Below are positions 11,855-21,381 of a DNA stretch of 64,000 nt, in pieces; position 1 is the stretch's first letter; each line of letters starts with the position of its first letter. The DNA lies in NCBI GenBank assembly GCA_902539295.1, contig CACBIM010000010.1, forward strand, positions 1 through 64,000. The letters are read 5' to 3'. Both the position numbers and the translations under genes were made by a program. The stretch comes from an uncultured SAR116 cluster alpha proteobacterium (GTDB lineage: Bacteria > Pseudomonadota > Alphaproteobacteria > Puniceispirillales > GCA-002684695). A model generated the notes under the pieces. The model worked only from the letters and a program-made list of their open reading frames with translations, did not search any database and was not told the DNA's origin.

Positions 11855-12166
11855 TTAATCTGTTGGGACTGCAGGTTTAGTGTCTTTATTATTATTATCT
11901 TCAATAACTTCTTGTGAAACTTCGTCAACTATTGAATTGGTTTTTTTCCCATATCCTGCAATCATTGCTAAGAGGATTGACGTACAAAAAAAAGCTATTG
12001 CTAAAAATGTTGTGGCCCTAGTTAAGAAATCTGCGGTTCCCCTTGCAGACATAAAATTATTTCCACCACCAATACCAAGTCCGCCACCCTCACTTCTTTG
12101 CATCAGAACCAAGCCAACGATCGAAATAGATATTATAATATGAATAATTAAAATTACAGTGGTCAT
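11855..12166 (-). CDS. secG: Preprotein translocase subunit SecG
   Basis: LVLMQRSEGGGLGIGGGNNFMSARGTADFLTRAT. Confidence 0.92.
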   Translation of the reverse strand: MTTVILIIHIIISISIVGLVLMQRSEGGGLGIGGGNNFMSARGTADFLTRATTFLAIAFFCTSILLAMIAGYGKKTNSIVDEVSQEVIEDNNNKDTKPAVPTD

Positions 12167-12236
12167 AAAAAAACTCTTGAATGCTTATATATTTGTTTTC
12201 TTCAAAATTTACAAGTTGAAAATTTACATAAAAGAG

Positions 12237-12986
12237 CTACATTGAATTTTTAATAATTTTTAAGAACTCATCTGATTTTAAACTTGCGCCCCCTACTAAA
12301 ACTCCATCAACATTATTAATTTTAAAAATTTCTGAAGAGTTTTTGGAATTAACTGATCCACCATATAAAATTGGTAGATCGTAATTAAATTGATAATTTG
12401 AACTAATAATTTCTTTTATAAATTTATGTACTTCTTCTATATCTTTTTTAGAAGCGGTATTTCCAGTGCCGATAGCCCAAACTGGTTCATATGCTATTAT
12501 TATATTATTACTTAAAAGATTATTATCATTTGAAAGATCAGACAGGCTCTGTTTAAGCTGGTCTTCTAATACAAATAGATAATCTCCTTTTTCTCTATCT
12601 TTAGAATTTTCGCCTATACAAATAATAACTTTTAGGCCAGCGGAAACTGCCTTTACAGCTTTTTGTGAAACAATACTCGATGTTTCATGGCAAAGAGATC
12701 TTCTTTCAGAATGGCCGATAATAACATATTTACATCCAGCATCCTTAATCATTTCAGCGGAAACTTGTCCAGTGAATGCACCATTATCATACATTGAACA
12801 ATCTTGGGTACCAATTGAAATTTTTGAATTTTTAAATAAATTATAAATTTCAGGTATAATTAAAAAAGACGGGAAAATAATTATTTTTTCTTCAACAAAA
12901 ACTTCATTATGTTTTAATAATCCATTTGATAGCTCAATTGCTTCATTTATATTTAAATTCATTTTCCAATTTCCAGCTACAATCAT
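12237..12986 (-). CDS. tpiA: Triosephosphate isomerase
   Basis: AGNWKMN, VIIGHSERR, AYEPVWAIGTG. Confidence 0.97.
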   Translation of the reverse strand: MIVAGNWKMNLNINEAIELSNGLLKHNEVFVEEKIIIFPSFLIIPEIYNLFKNSKISIGTQDCSMYDNGAFTGQVSAEMIKDAGCKYVIIGHSERRSLCHETSSIVSQKAVKAVSAGLKVIICIGENSKDREKGDYLFVLEDQLKQSLSDLSNDNNLLSNNIIIAYEPVWAIGTGNTASKKDIEEVHKFIKEIISSNYQFNYDLPILYGGSVNSKNSSEIFKINNVDGVLVGGASLKSDEFLKIIKNSM

Positions 12987-13090
12987 AATATATATCCATT
13001 TTTGTCAATTTATCTATTTTAATAATTTTTGTTTTGAAGTACAACCTTCAGAGTATTAAAGATGAACAAATTCACTAGATAGGTCACTAA

Positions 13091-14956
13091 ATGCTAAAGT
13101 CTATTCGAAAACATTCTAAACACCCAGTTGCAAAAATTTTTTTGGGCCTAGTATTAATTGCTTTTGCTGGTTTAGGACTTGGAAGTTTTGTTCCCTCACT
13201 TCAATTTAATAGAGACTACATAAAAGCAGGAGACACATCTATAGAGATACAAGAAATTGCTAATCAATTTAATAAACTTCGATCAGAGGTTGCTCCAGAT
13301 TTAACCATTAATGAGGCTGTTACGAAAGGTTATTTAGACTTGTTGATAACGTACCTTTCTAATGAAGCCATTATTCTTGAAGAGGCCTCTAAACAAAAAA
13401 TTACTGTTACACGGGAAAATTTAAAGAAAACTCTTTTAGAAAATGGAGCATTTCTTGATGATGATGGAAAATTTAGTCCCACAAAATTCGAAATGTCCTT
13501 ATTTAGAGCGGGTGTTTCTGAAGAAAAATATTTAGAGCTTTTAGGAAGAGATATTATAAAAAAACAGATCACAGAAACAATTTCAGAGTCAGCAAAAATA
13601 TCTGAAAAAATAATATTTGCAATAGCTGAAAAAAACTTAGAAAAAAGAAATGGAACTATTGTTGATTTAGATTTAGTCCCTTTATCAACAATAAGAAAAC
13701 CATTTGATAATGAGCTTAAAACATTTTATGATAATACTACCAGTTCATGGATTGAGCCCGCAAGAAGGTCAGGCAAGTATTTTATTCTTGATCCCAAAGA
13801 CTATGCAGATACGGTTACACTCAGTGCACAAGAACTTATCGACGAATTTGATATTAGAAGAAAAGATTACTTTAAAGAAGAAACAAGGTCAATTAATCAA
13901 ATAATTTTTGATGATAAAAGCAAAGCAGAAAAATTTCTTTCTGATTTATCAAATGAAACACAATTCAACAAGTTAGCAAAAGATAAATACAATAACGAAA
14001 ACTCAATTATTGATGACATAAAGAAGGGAGATTTACTCAACGAAATTTCAACAGTTGTATTTAATTTAAAAACAAATGAAGTAAGTGATATCATCAAAAC
14101 TGACTTAGGATACCATGTGATTAAAGTTGAAAAAATTATTCCTGCAACAGATCCAAAATTTGAGGATATAAAATTAGAACTTGAGAAAGATGTTAGATTA
14201 GATTTAGCAACTGATATTGTTTATGATATTGCAAATTTTGCAGATGACGCTTTTTCGACTGGCTCTAGTATTGATGTTGTTGCAAACAAAAAAAATCTTG
14301 AGCTTTTTTCAACAGATTATCTCGATAAGAATGGTTTAGATGTAAATAGATCCAAGCCAAAAAATAATTTACTAAGTGATAAGGTTTTTCTTGAAGTTTT
14401 ATGGAACAGTGAAAAAGATGGAAATCTTTCAATTAATGAAACCGAAGACGGAAAGTTTTTTGCTTTATCACTTTTTGATGAAAAAAAGGAATTTTTACCA
14501 AGCCTTGATGAAGTTAAAACCAAACTTGAAGTATCTTGGAAACAGAGTAAAGCAATAGAAGAAACTTTAAACAAAGCTGGAAAACTATCTGCAGCAGATG
14601 ATTTCATAAAATTTGCAAATGAAAACAATATGAAAATATCTGAAGTAAAAGGCGTATCTCAAAATGATATCAGCTATCCAAGACCTGAAATTGTTAAAAC
14701 ACTTTTCAATATAAATAAGTTAAATGAAAAACAAATTGCAGCAACAGAATTGGGCATATCTGTTGTTAGGTTTGATGATGCCATCAAACCTGAAGTAGAG
14801 GATGTCAAAAACTTAGAAAAATTACTATTAAATCCATTTAACCAATCATTAAAAAGTGATATCAACAGTGCACTTGTTTCAGAGTTATCTGAAAAGCATG
14901 AATTAGAGGTTAATAAAAGTTTAATATTGCAAGCATTAGGTCTTAACTCACCATAA
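13091..14956 (+). CDS. ppiD: Peptidylprolyl isomerase PpiD/SurA_N family
   Basis: N-terminal TM anchor, SurA_N-like region, PPIC-like domain (NEVSDIIKTDLGYHVIKVEKI); upstream of trpE. Confidence 0.88.
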   Translation: MLKSIRKHSKHPVAKIFLGLVLIAFAGLGLGSFVPSLQFNRDYIKAGDTSIEIQEIANQFNKLRSEVAPDLTINEAVTKGYLDLLITYLSNEAIILEEASKQKITVTRENLKKTLLENGAFLDDDGKFSPTKFEMSLFRAGVSEEKYLELLGRDIIKKQITETISESAKISEKIIFAIAEKNLEKRNGTIVDLDLVPLSTIRKPFDNELKTFYDNTTSSWIEPARRSGKYFILDPKDYADTVTLSAQELIDEFDIRRKDYFKEETRSINQIIFDDKSKAEKFLSDLSNETQFNKLAKDKYNNENSIIDDIKKGDLLNEISTVVFNLKTNEVSDIIKTDLGYHVIKVEKIIPATDPKFEDIKLELEKDVRLDLATDIVYDIANFADDAFSTGSSIDVVANKKNLELFSTDYLDKNGLDVNRSKPKNNLLSDKVFLEVLWNSEKDGNLSINETEDGKFFALSLFDEKKEFLPSLDEVKTKLEVSWKQSKAIEETLNKAGKLSAADDFIKFANENNMKISEVKGVSQNDISYPRPEIVKTLFNINKLNEKQIAATELGISVVRFDDAIKPEVEDVKNLEKLLLNPFNQSLKSDINSALVSELSEKHELEVNKSLILQALGLNSP

Positions 14957-16438
14957 ATGAATAAGCCTTCTAAAACTTTTATAGAAAACTACAATTCTGG
15001 CAAACCTCAATTACTTTGGGAATTCATAGTTGCAGATCTCGAAACACCTGTTTCAGCACTTATAAAGTTGACAAAAAATAAAGATTACAATTTTTTATTG
15101 GAATCTGTTGAGGGCGGTGAAAATAGGGGCAGGTATTCAGCAATTGGAATTGCACCTGATCTTATATGGAAGTGTAAAAATGGAACTTCTGAAACAGCCA
15201 AGCCTCAAAATGGAAACTTTGTTTTTGAAAAAAATAATGAAGACCCTATTAAATCTCTAAAAAAGTTAATTAAGCAATCAAGAATTGATATTCCAGAACA
15301 TTTGCCTCCTTTGTCAGCTGGTTTATTTGGTTACATAGGCTATGATATGGTCTCATACTTTGAAAATATAAAAATTAAAAATAATGATCCTTTAAATCTT
15401 CCTGAAACAATATTAATGAGACCTTCTTTAATTTGTATTTTTGATAGATTAAAAGATGAATTTATTTTAATAACACCAGTTAGAGCTAAAAAAGATATTT
15501 CTGCACTAGATGCTTGGGAGAATGGAAAAAATATTTTATCAAATGCTGTTAATGAGCTTAATGTTGGTCTTGAACATAGAAATCTTCCAGTTCAAAAAGA
15601 CACAATGCTTGATAATAATGCGCCTAGCAATTTAGAAAGATTAGATTTTTATAATTCTGTAGAGAGGGCTAAAGAATATATTAAATCAGGTGATATATAT
15701 CAGGTTGTTTTGTCACAAAGATTTGAAATTCCTTTCAAAAAATCATCAATTTCATTTTATAGGTCTTTACGAAGATTAAACCCCTCGCCTTTTCTATTTC
15801 ATTTTAATTTCAAAGATTTTTTTGTTGTTGGCTCCTCTCCAGAAATTCTTGTTCGCTTGCGAAACAATGAATGTACGATTAGGCCAATAGCTGGCACAAG
15901 GCCAAGGGGGGCAAATAAAGCTGAAGACTTATCTCTTAAAGAAGAATTACTTAATGACCCAAAAGAAAGAGCGGAGCATTTAATGCTACTGGACTTAGGA
16001 AGAAATGATGTCGGGCGCGTTTCAAAGCCAGGAAGTGTGGAAGTTACGGAAAGCTTTAGTGTTGAAATGTATTCACATGTCATGCACATAGAATCTGAAG
16101 TTAAAGGTGAATTAAGAGATGGGATGGATAGTTTAGATGCTTTAATAGCAGGTTTCCCAGCAGGAACTGTAAGCGGGGCTCCTAAAATAAGAGCAATGCA
16201 AATTATCGAAGAATTAGAAAGCGAAAAAAGAGGATTATATTCAGGCGCAGTTGGATACTTTAGTGCTTCAGGAGATTTAGATACGTGTATAGCACTGAGA
16301 ACTGGTATAATAAAAGATGGTAAATTATACGTCCAGGCAGGTGGTGGCATAGTTCATGACAGTACTAATCATGGTGAGGAATTAGAAACACGCAATAAAG
16401 CAAAGGCATTAATTAGAGCTGCAGAACTAGCAGATTAA
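14957..16438 (+). CDS. trpE: Anthranilate synthase component I
   Basis: LLESVEGGENRGRYSAIG, FPAGTVSGAPKIRAMQIIEELE, VQAGGGIVHDS. Confidence 0.95.
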   Translation: MNKPSKTFIENYNSGKPQLLWEFIVADLETPVSALIKLTKNKDYNFLLESVEGGENRGRYSAIGIAPDLIWKCKNGTSETAKPQNGNFVFEKNNEDPIKSLKKLIKQSRIDIPEHLPPLSAGLFGYIGYDMVSYFENIKIKNNDPLNLPETILMRPSLICIFDRLKDEFILITPVRAKKDISALDAWENGKNILSNAVNELNVGLEHRNLPVQKDTMLDNNAPSNLERLDFYNSVERAKEYIKSGDIYQVVLSQRFEIPFKKSSISFYRSLRRLNPSPFLFHFNFKDFFVVGSSPEILVRLRNNECTIRPIAGTRPRGANKAEDLSLKEELLNDPKERAEHLMLLDLGRNDVGRVSKPGSVEVTESFSVEMYSHVMHIESEVKGELRDGMDSLDALIAGFPAGTVSGAPKIRAMQIIEELESEKRGLYSGAVGYFSASGDLDTCIALRTGIIKDGKLYVQAGGGIVHDSTNHGEELETRNKAKALIRAAELAD

Positions 16439-17335
16439 TTATTGCTTTAATTCTGAAGAACTTTGAGCGTATATTATCCCAAATAAAATAATAATCCCTC
16501 CAAAGAATTGTAATGCAGATAAATATTCACCTAATATAAGCCAAGCAAGAAAAGCGGCTGTAACAGGTTCACTCATTAAAGTGAGGGAAGCAAGCCCTGT
16601 TTTTACCTTCCCCAAAGCCCAAGTAATTAACCCAATTCCAATAAATTGACTTATAAAAGCCAAGCAGAATACTACTAACCAACCTGAAAAAGAATTTGGT
16701 AAAAAAGTTTCATTTGCAAATAAAACTATTACAAGCAAAGTTACTGCACTAAAAAAAGTACCAACAAAAAATATAATATAAATATTTAAATTTTTATCTC
16801 TTAAAATGCCAGTTGATAATAAATATGCAGCGTAAAAAGCTCCAGCCAAAATTGACCAAAAGTCACCAAACAAATTTTGAATGCTAAATTCTAGAGAATT
16901 ATAAAGCAATAAAACAGCACCAATAACTGAAGCTATCAAACCCACAAAGAATTTTTTTGTTATTTTTGTGGAGAATAAAATGTAACTATAAATAACAACA
17001 AATACTGGTGCCATAGAAGCAAATAAAGTCGAGTTTGCTATCGATGTTAACATTATCCCATGATGCCATGCAGCGTGATCAATACCTAAAAATATTCCTG
17101 GTAGTGCAAGATAGAAATAATTTAGTTTATCACTCTTTAATTCTGTCTTGATATTAATACTTTTGATTAAAATCAGTATAAATGGAAGGGCTAAAAAAGA
17201 TCGCCAAAAAGCTGATGAGGCAGGGTCTACTTCGCTAATTCTTACAAATAATGGACTCACTCCCAAACAAGCAGCCCCTAAAATTAAAGTCAAAGCTATA
17301 AACCAAATTGGTGGAGTTTCAATAATTTTTTTCAA
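16439..17335 (-). CDS. EamA/DMT-superfamily transporter
   Basis: ~10 hydrophobic segments; two EamA-like repeats with C-terminal GEYLSALQFFGGIIILFGI. Confidence 0.85.
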   Translation of the reverse strand: MKKIIETPPIWFIALTLILGAACLGVSPLFVRISEVDPASSAFWRSFLALPFILILIKSINIKTELKSDKLNYFYLALPGIFLGIDHAAWHHGIMLTSIANSTLFASMAPVFVVIYSYILFSTKITKKFFVGLIASVIGAVLLLYNSLEFSIQNLFGDFWSILAGAFYAAYLLSTGILRDKNLNIYIIFFVGTFFSAVTLLVIVLFANETFLPNSFSGWLVVFCLAFISQFIGIGLITWALGKVKTGLASLTLMSEPVTAAFLAWLILGEYLSALQFFGGIIILFGIIYAQSSSELKQ

Positions 17336-17445
17336 TTAAAATAACACAGTTCGTTTAATTTTATCCTGCCTAGTATATATTGATTTATTTTATAATTAAA
17401 TTTGTATATTAGATTTAATTAAATTTAATTTGTAAAGGTTGGTAT

Positions 17446-17841
17446 ATGTTTAGTTTATTTATTGGAATATTTTGTATTATCGGATTGGTAATTGGAACTA
17501 TATTATCAGTATCCAATTTTGGTGTATTTTTTGATGCACCCGCGTTTGGGATTGTTATAATTGGCGCATTTTTATATTCCATTGCTTCTGGGGGCGAAAT
17601 TACAGACAGAATTGAAAATTTTGGAATAGGAGCTGTAAGATTTGGATGGTTGGGTTTGTTTATTGGCATCATAATTATGTCAGCAAGCAATATTATAATT
17701 TCTTTAGATAATATTGGACCTGCATTAGCTGTAGCGCTTTTAACACCTTTTTATGGTTATTTTATTCAAATAATAACTAATGTTTTAGTGAATAAAATGG
17801 ATTACAATAAATTCGTCGAAGAGTTAGACGACCAAAATTAG
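17446..17841 (+). CDS. Small membrane protein with weak MotA N-terminal-like pattern
   Basis: 131 aa, ~4 TM; IIGLVIGTILSVSNFGVFFDAPAFGIVIIGAFLYS; preceded by aaagg RBS-like sequence. Confidence 0.7.
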   Translation: MFSLFIGIFCIIGLVIGTILSVSNFGVFFDAPAFGIVIIGAFLYSIASGGEITDRIENFGIGAVRFGWLGLFIGIIIMSASNIIISLDNIGPALAVALLTPFYGYFIQIITNVLVNKMDYNKFVEELDDQN

Positions 17842-17851
17842 AGTTTTTAAT

Positions 17852-17880
17852 ACAAGTGATCACTTTTTGTGATCACTTGT
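17852..17880. terminator. Bidirectional hairpin terminator between convergent genes
   Basis: Perfect 12-bp inverted repeat acaagtgatcac-ttttt-gtgatcacttgt, flanked by T/A-rich tracts. Confidence 0.75.
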
Positions 17881-17885
17881 TTATT

Positions 17886-18242
17886 TTACCCGTAAATATT
17901 TGTTAATTGAATAACAGCATTAATTAGAAATAATGCAGCAAAAACCAATCCCAACCTATCAACAGGAATATCTTTAGTTTCCTTACCAAAGTTTGTTTTT
18001 GCTAATTTATCGTCCATCTCTAAAAGCAATAGTTTAAAGTTCTTTGTAAGTCTTACTAAACCAAAAGAGCCAATTAATGTAATAGCAACTATTGTTCCTG
18101 CAACAACAAGCTCTTTACCAGCTAAATCGCCAAATATAATTGTCATTGTCATTGTAATATGTGTAACTGATAAGATAGAAAGAACTATCATCATATAGTA
18201 GAAAGTATTAATTTGAAGTGTTTGTCTTTGATTTGGATCCAT
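17886..18242 (-). CDS. Small membrane protein of unknown function
   Basis: 118 aa with 3 hydrophobic segments; convergent with the preceding gene. Confidence 0.65.
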   Translation of the reverse strand: MDPNQRQTLQINTFYYMMIVLSILSVTHITMTMTIIFGDLAGKELVVAGTIVAITLIGSFGLVRLTKNFKLLLLEMDDKLAKTNFGKETKDIPVDRLGLVFAALFLINAVIQLTNIYG

Positions 18243-18349
18243 TAGCCTCTCCTTAATTTTTAAAAAACTATTTTTAAATTCACTATAAAATAATTATCAT
18301 TTAGATTAGATAAAAGATATTTAAAAATTGAATACCTCAGTATTAAAAA

Positions 18350-19261
18350 ATGAATAATATTATTGATAAATTTCCTCAAGGTGCTGCATGGATGGGCGGT
18401 AATTATATGGACATTTCTGAAGCAAAAATACCTGTTTTAGATTGGGGTTTTTTAAGGTCAGATGCTACTTATGATGTAGTTCATGTGTGGAACAATAGAT
18501 TTTTCCAATTAGACGAACATATTAGTAGATTTTTTGCCTCAACTGAAAAACTAAGAATGCCCTGCTCACTTAATAGAAAAGAGCTAAAAAAAATTCTTGC
18601 AGGATGCGTCAGAAGGGCCAATTTTAATAATTCCTATGTTGAGATGATTCAAACAAGAGGAATGTCTCCTACTTTTGATAGAGACCCAAGAAAATCACAG
18701 CCTAGATTTTTAGCATTTGCAATTCCATTTGGATGGATTCTTGACCCAAAAAAATTTGATACTGGCATTGATCTAGCAATAAGTAAAATAAAAAGAATTT
18801 CTCCAGAATCAGTAGATCCTAGAGTAAAAAATTATCATTGGCTTGATCTCGTGAATGGAATGTTTGAAGCTTACGATAGAGGTCATTATACTGCTGTTTT
18901 AGTTGATGAAAAAAATAATGTTCTTGAGGGGCCTGGTTTTAATATTTTTTCTTTAGATGAAAATGGGCTAAAGACACCTAAAATTGGAGTATTAGAGGGC
19001 ATTACAAGACAAACTGCAATTAGATTAGCATCAGAATTAGATATTCCCGTTCAGGAAAAATCAATTGGATCTGAAGAGTTTATTAATTCAGATGAAGCAT
19101 TTGCTACTTCAACTGCTGGAGGGATTATTCCAATTACAAAAATTAATGGGAAAAAAATCAATAACGGAAAAATTGGCAAAATCACCTCACTATTAAAAAA
19201 CCTGTATTGGGAAAAACATACAGATCCTCAATGGAGTCAAAGTGTAGATGAATTAATATAA
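18350..19261 (+). CDS. Class IV PLP aminotransferase, (R)-amine transaminase / BCAT-like
   Basis: SDATYDVVHVWNNRFFQLDEHISRF...YVEMIQTRGMSP...VKNYHWLDLVNGMFEAYDRG...TSTAGGIIPITKINGKKI. Confidence 0.88.
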   Translation: MNNIIDKFPQGAAWMGGNYMDISEAKIPVLDWGFLRSDATYDVVHVWNNRFFQLDEHISRFFASTEKLRMPCSLNRKELKKILAGCVRRANFNNSYVEMIQTRGMSPTFDRDPRKSQPRFLAFAIPFGWILDPKKFDTGIDLAISKIKRISPESVDPRVKNYHWLDLVNGMFEAYDRGHYTAVLVDEKNNVLEGPGFNIFSLDENGLKTPKIGVLEGITRQTAIRLASELDIPVQEKSIGSEEFINSDEAFATSTAGGIIPITKINGKKINNGKIGKITSLLKNLYWEKHTDPQWSQSVDELI

Positions 19262-19265
19262 GGAA

Positions 19266-20303
19266 TTATATTGTTTTTGTAACTTTTGATAAATATCTAG
19301 GAAAATCAGCGTCGATCCCTTTATAAAAAGCATATTTTATTATCATTGGATAAAATTTTGACATTATTAAGATTGAATCTATTTCTGGTATTTTTGCAGA
19401 TAAAAATCTAAAATCTGTATTCTTGTCATTGGAAGAATTTATACAGTAAATATTTTGTGAATATTTTTGGAGTTCTTCTATTTCATTATTCACAGCAATA
19501 CCAGATGCATCAGACAAGGATAGTGTTACAATTTTTAAAGACTGATCAATTAAAGTTTTCGGTCCATGCATTACTTCAGCGCTACTAAAAGGCTCGATTA
19601 ATTCAAGACACAACTCTTTAAACTTCAGAGAAATCTCAGTTGAAAGTGCAAAGCCCATTCCTCTACTAATAATAAAACCCTTAGAAATTGATTTATCGAT
19701 TATTTTGTAATCCCAATCATTAATTTTGTCTTTTTCAATGTTTTCAGGTAAATAATTTAATTGTTGCAAAATTTCTTGTTGATTTGCTGTAATCGCAACT
19801 AATTTAATGATATTTACTAAAGAAAGTATATAGGTCTTCGTTGCAGCAACACTTATTTCTTTTGAAGTATTCATATCAAAAAAGAAATCAGTATTTTTTA
19901 TAATTGGACTTGAAGGATTGTTTGAAAGAAGCAAAATTTTTGCTCCCATTTTCTTACACTGCTCAGAGCAAATTATTAGATCGTCACTTAATCCAGACTG
20001 AGAAATAATCAAAACAAGAGTACTGGAAAAGTCAAATTTAGATTTCTCTAGTGTGATTACCGATGGAGGAAGGCTGTATGTTGATATGCCAAGTGTTTTA
20101 GCAAATGCATATGATGCAAATAATGCTGCACTATCAGAAGACCCTCTTGCCACAGTAACTAAATGCTTAATTTTTTTTTTATTTATTAAATTACCTACCT
20201 TATTATATTCATTCTTGTCATTAGTATTAAAGTTTTCTATTGCATCTGATACTTCAAGAGCCTCTTGAAGAACTTTACTATTTTTCATATACAGTTTCTC
20301 CAT
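19266..20303 (-). CDS. SIS-domain protein, glucosamine-6-phosphate deaminase-like (GlmS C-terminal type, no glutaminase domain)
   Basis: Tandem SIS: VARGSSDSAALFASYAFAKTLG, IISQSGLSDDLI, SSAEVMHGPKTLI; no N-terminal Ntn glutaminase. Confidence 0.85.
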   Translation of the reverse strand: MEKLYMKNSKVLQEALEVSDAIENFNTNDKNEYNKVGNLINKKKIKHLVTVARGSSDSAALFASYAFAKTLGISTYSLPPSVITLEKSKFDFSSTLVLIISQSGLSDDLIICSEQCKKMGAKILLLSNNPSSPIIKNTDFFFDMNTSKEISVAATKTYILSLVNIIKLVAITANQQEILQQLNYLPENIEKDKINDWDYKIIDKSISKGFIISRGMGFALSTEISLKFKELCLELIEPFSSAEVMHGPKTLIDQSLKIVTLSLSDASGIAVNNEIEELQKYSQNIYCINSSNDKNTDFRFLSAKIPEIDSILIMSKFYPMIIKYAFYKGIDADFPRYLSKVTKTI

Positions 20304-21381
20304 TTAAAAAAACTTGCAATAAATCAAATTTATCATCAAGAACAACTATATTTGCGTTACAACCAAAGGATAAACTTCCGATATCTTTTCGTTCTATGTA
20401 ATCAGCTGCATTAGTTGAAGTCATTTTTACTGCATCAATAATTGAAAAGCCAATTTCAATCAAATTTTTAAAAGCTTGATGCATTGTTAATACACTTCCT
20501 CCTAATGTATCATTATCTAATTTAACAACATTACCTTTTTTAAATACTTCGTTGCTTCCAATTTTATACTTTCCGTCCTTCATTCCGGCAGCAGAAATAC
20601 AGTCAGTAATTGCATAAAGGTTTTTAATATTTTTTTTTGCTATTTTAATCATTTCACTATCCACATGTATCAAATCGCAAATAACTTCTGAATAATCAAG
20701 ATTACCTAAAGCAGCAGCTACAGCTCCAGGTTTCCTGTGATCAAAACCAGACATAGCGTTGTAAAGATGCGTAAAACTTTTTACACCTTTTTTGATTGAG
20801 GAATTACACAAACTAAATTCAGCAAGCGTATGACCCAACTGGGGCTTGATATTTTTTTTGATTAAATAGTCAATAAATTCGAAACCATTATTCACTTCTG
20901 GCGCCATAGTCATAATCTTTAATGGCGCCTCATCGCAAAGAGCTTCAATGAATTGAGAATTAGGTATTTGAGAAAATGGTGGCTGAGCTCCTAGCTTGTA
21001 AGGGTTAATGAATGGTCCCTCAAGGTGTATGCCTGCAATATTAGTTTTTTGTTTATTTGAATGAATATATGAATTTAAGCCTTTTAGAGCGTTCTTAGTG
21101 ACAGTGAGTGGAGCTGTTACGGTAGTAGGATAAAGAGTTGTAGTTCCATATTTTAGATGAAATTCAGATAGGCCTATTATTGCATCGAGACCATCCATCG
21201 TATCAAACCCATTTCCTCCATGACAATGCAAGTCAATAAATCCAGGTATAATTAAATGTGAGCTTTGAATATCATCACTTTCTAAAATATCTATGATTTT
21301 ATCAGTAAAATGTAATGCACCTGGAAAAATTTTTTCATTTGCAACAATTTTTCCTGAAATTTTATTCATATTTTTATTCAT
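20278..21381 (-). CDS. nagA: N-acetylglucosamine-6-phosphate deacetylase
   Basis: GFIDLHCHGGNGFDTMDG, GIHLEGPFINPYKLGAQPP; start chosen at an internal Met (uncertain). Confidence 0.93.
   Translation of the reverse strand: MNKNMNKISGKIVANEKIFPGALHFTDKIIDILESDDIQSSHLIIPGFIDLHCHGGNGFDTMDGLDAIIGLSEFHLKYGTTTLYPTTVTAPLTVTKNALKGLNSYIHSNKQKTNIAGIHLEGPFINPYKLGAQPPFSQIPNSQFIEALCDEAPLKIMTMAPEVNNGFEFIDYLIKKNIKPQLGHTLAEFSLCNSSIKKGVKSFTHLYNAMSGFDHRKPGAVAAALGNLDYSEVICDLIHVDSEMIKIAKKNIKNLYAITDCISAAGMKDGKYKIGSNEVFKKGNVVKLDNDTLGGSVLTMHQAFKNLIEIGFSIIDAVKMTSTNAADYIERKDIGSLSFGCNANIVVLDDKFDLLQVFLNGETVYEK

Noticed and set aside
14900-14956. Trp leader peptide/attenuator upstream of trpE
   Set aside because: trpE starts immediately after the ppiD stop codon; no leader ORF or terminator/antiterminator structure is possible there
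15799-16350. 183-aa minus-strand ORF antisense to trpE
   Set aside because: Lies wholly inside trpE, which has clear conserved motifs; shadow ORF with no recognisable domain
17390-17430. Repeated tttaattaaatttaattaaattt-like tract
   Set aside because: Low-complexity AT sequence in a divergent promoter region; no unit structure supporting a CRISPR or iteron
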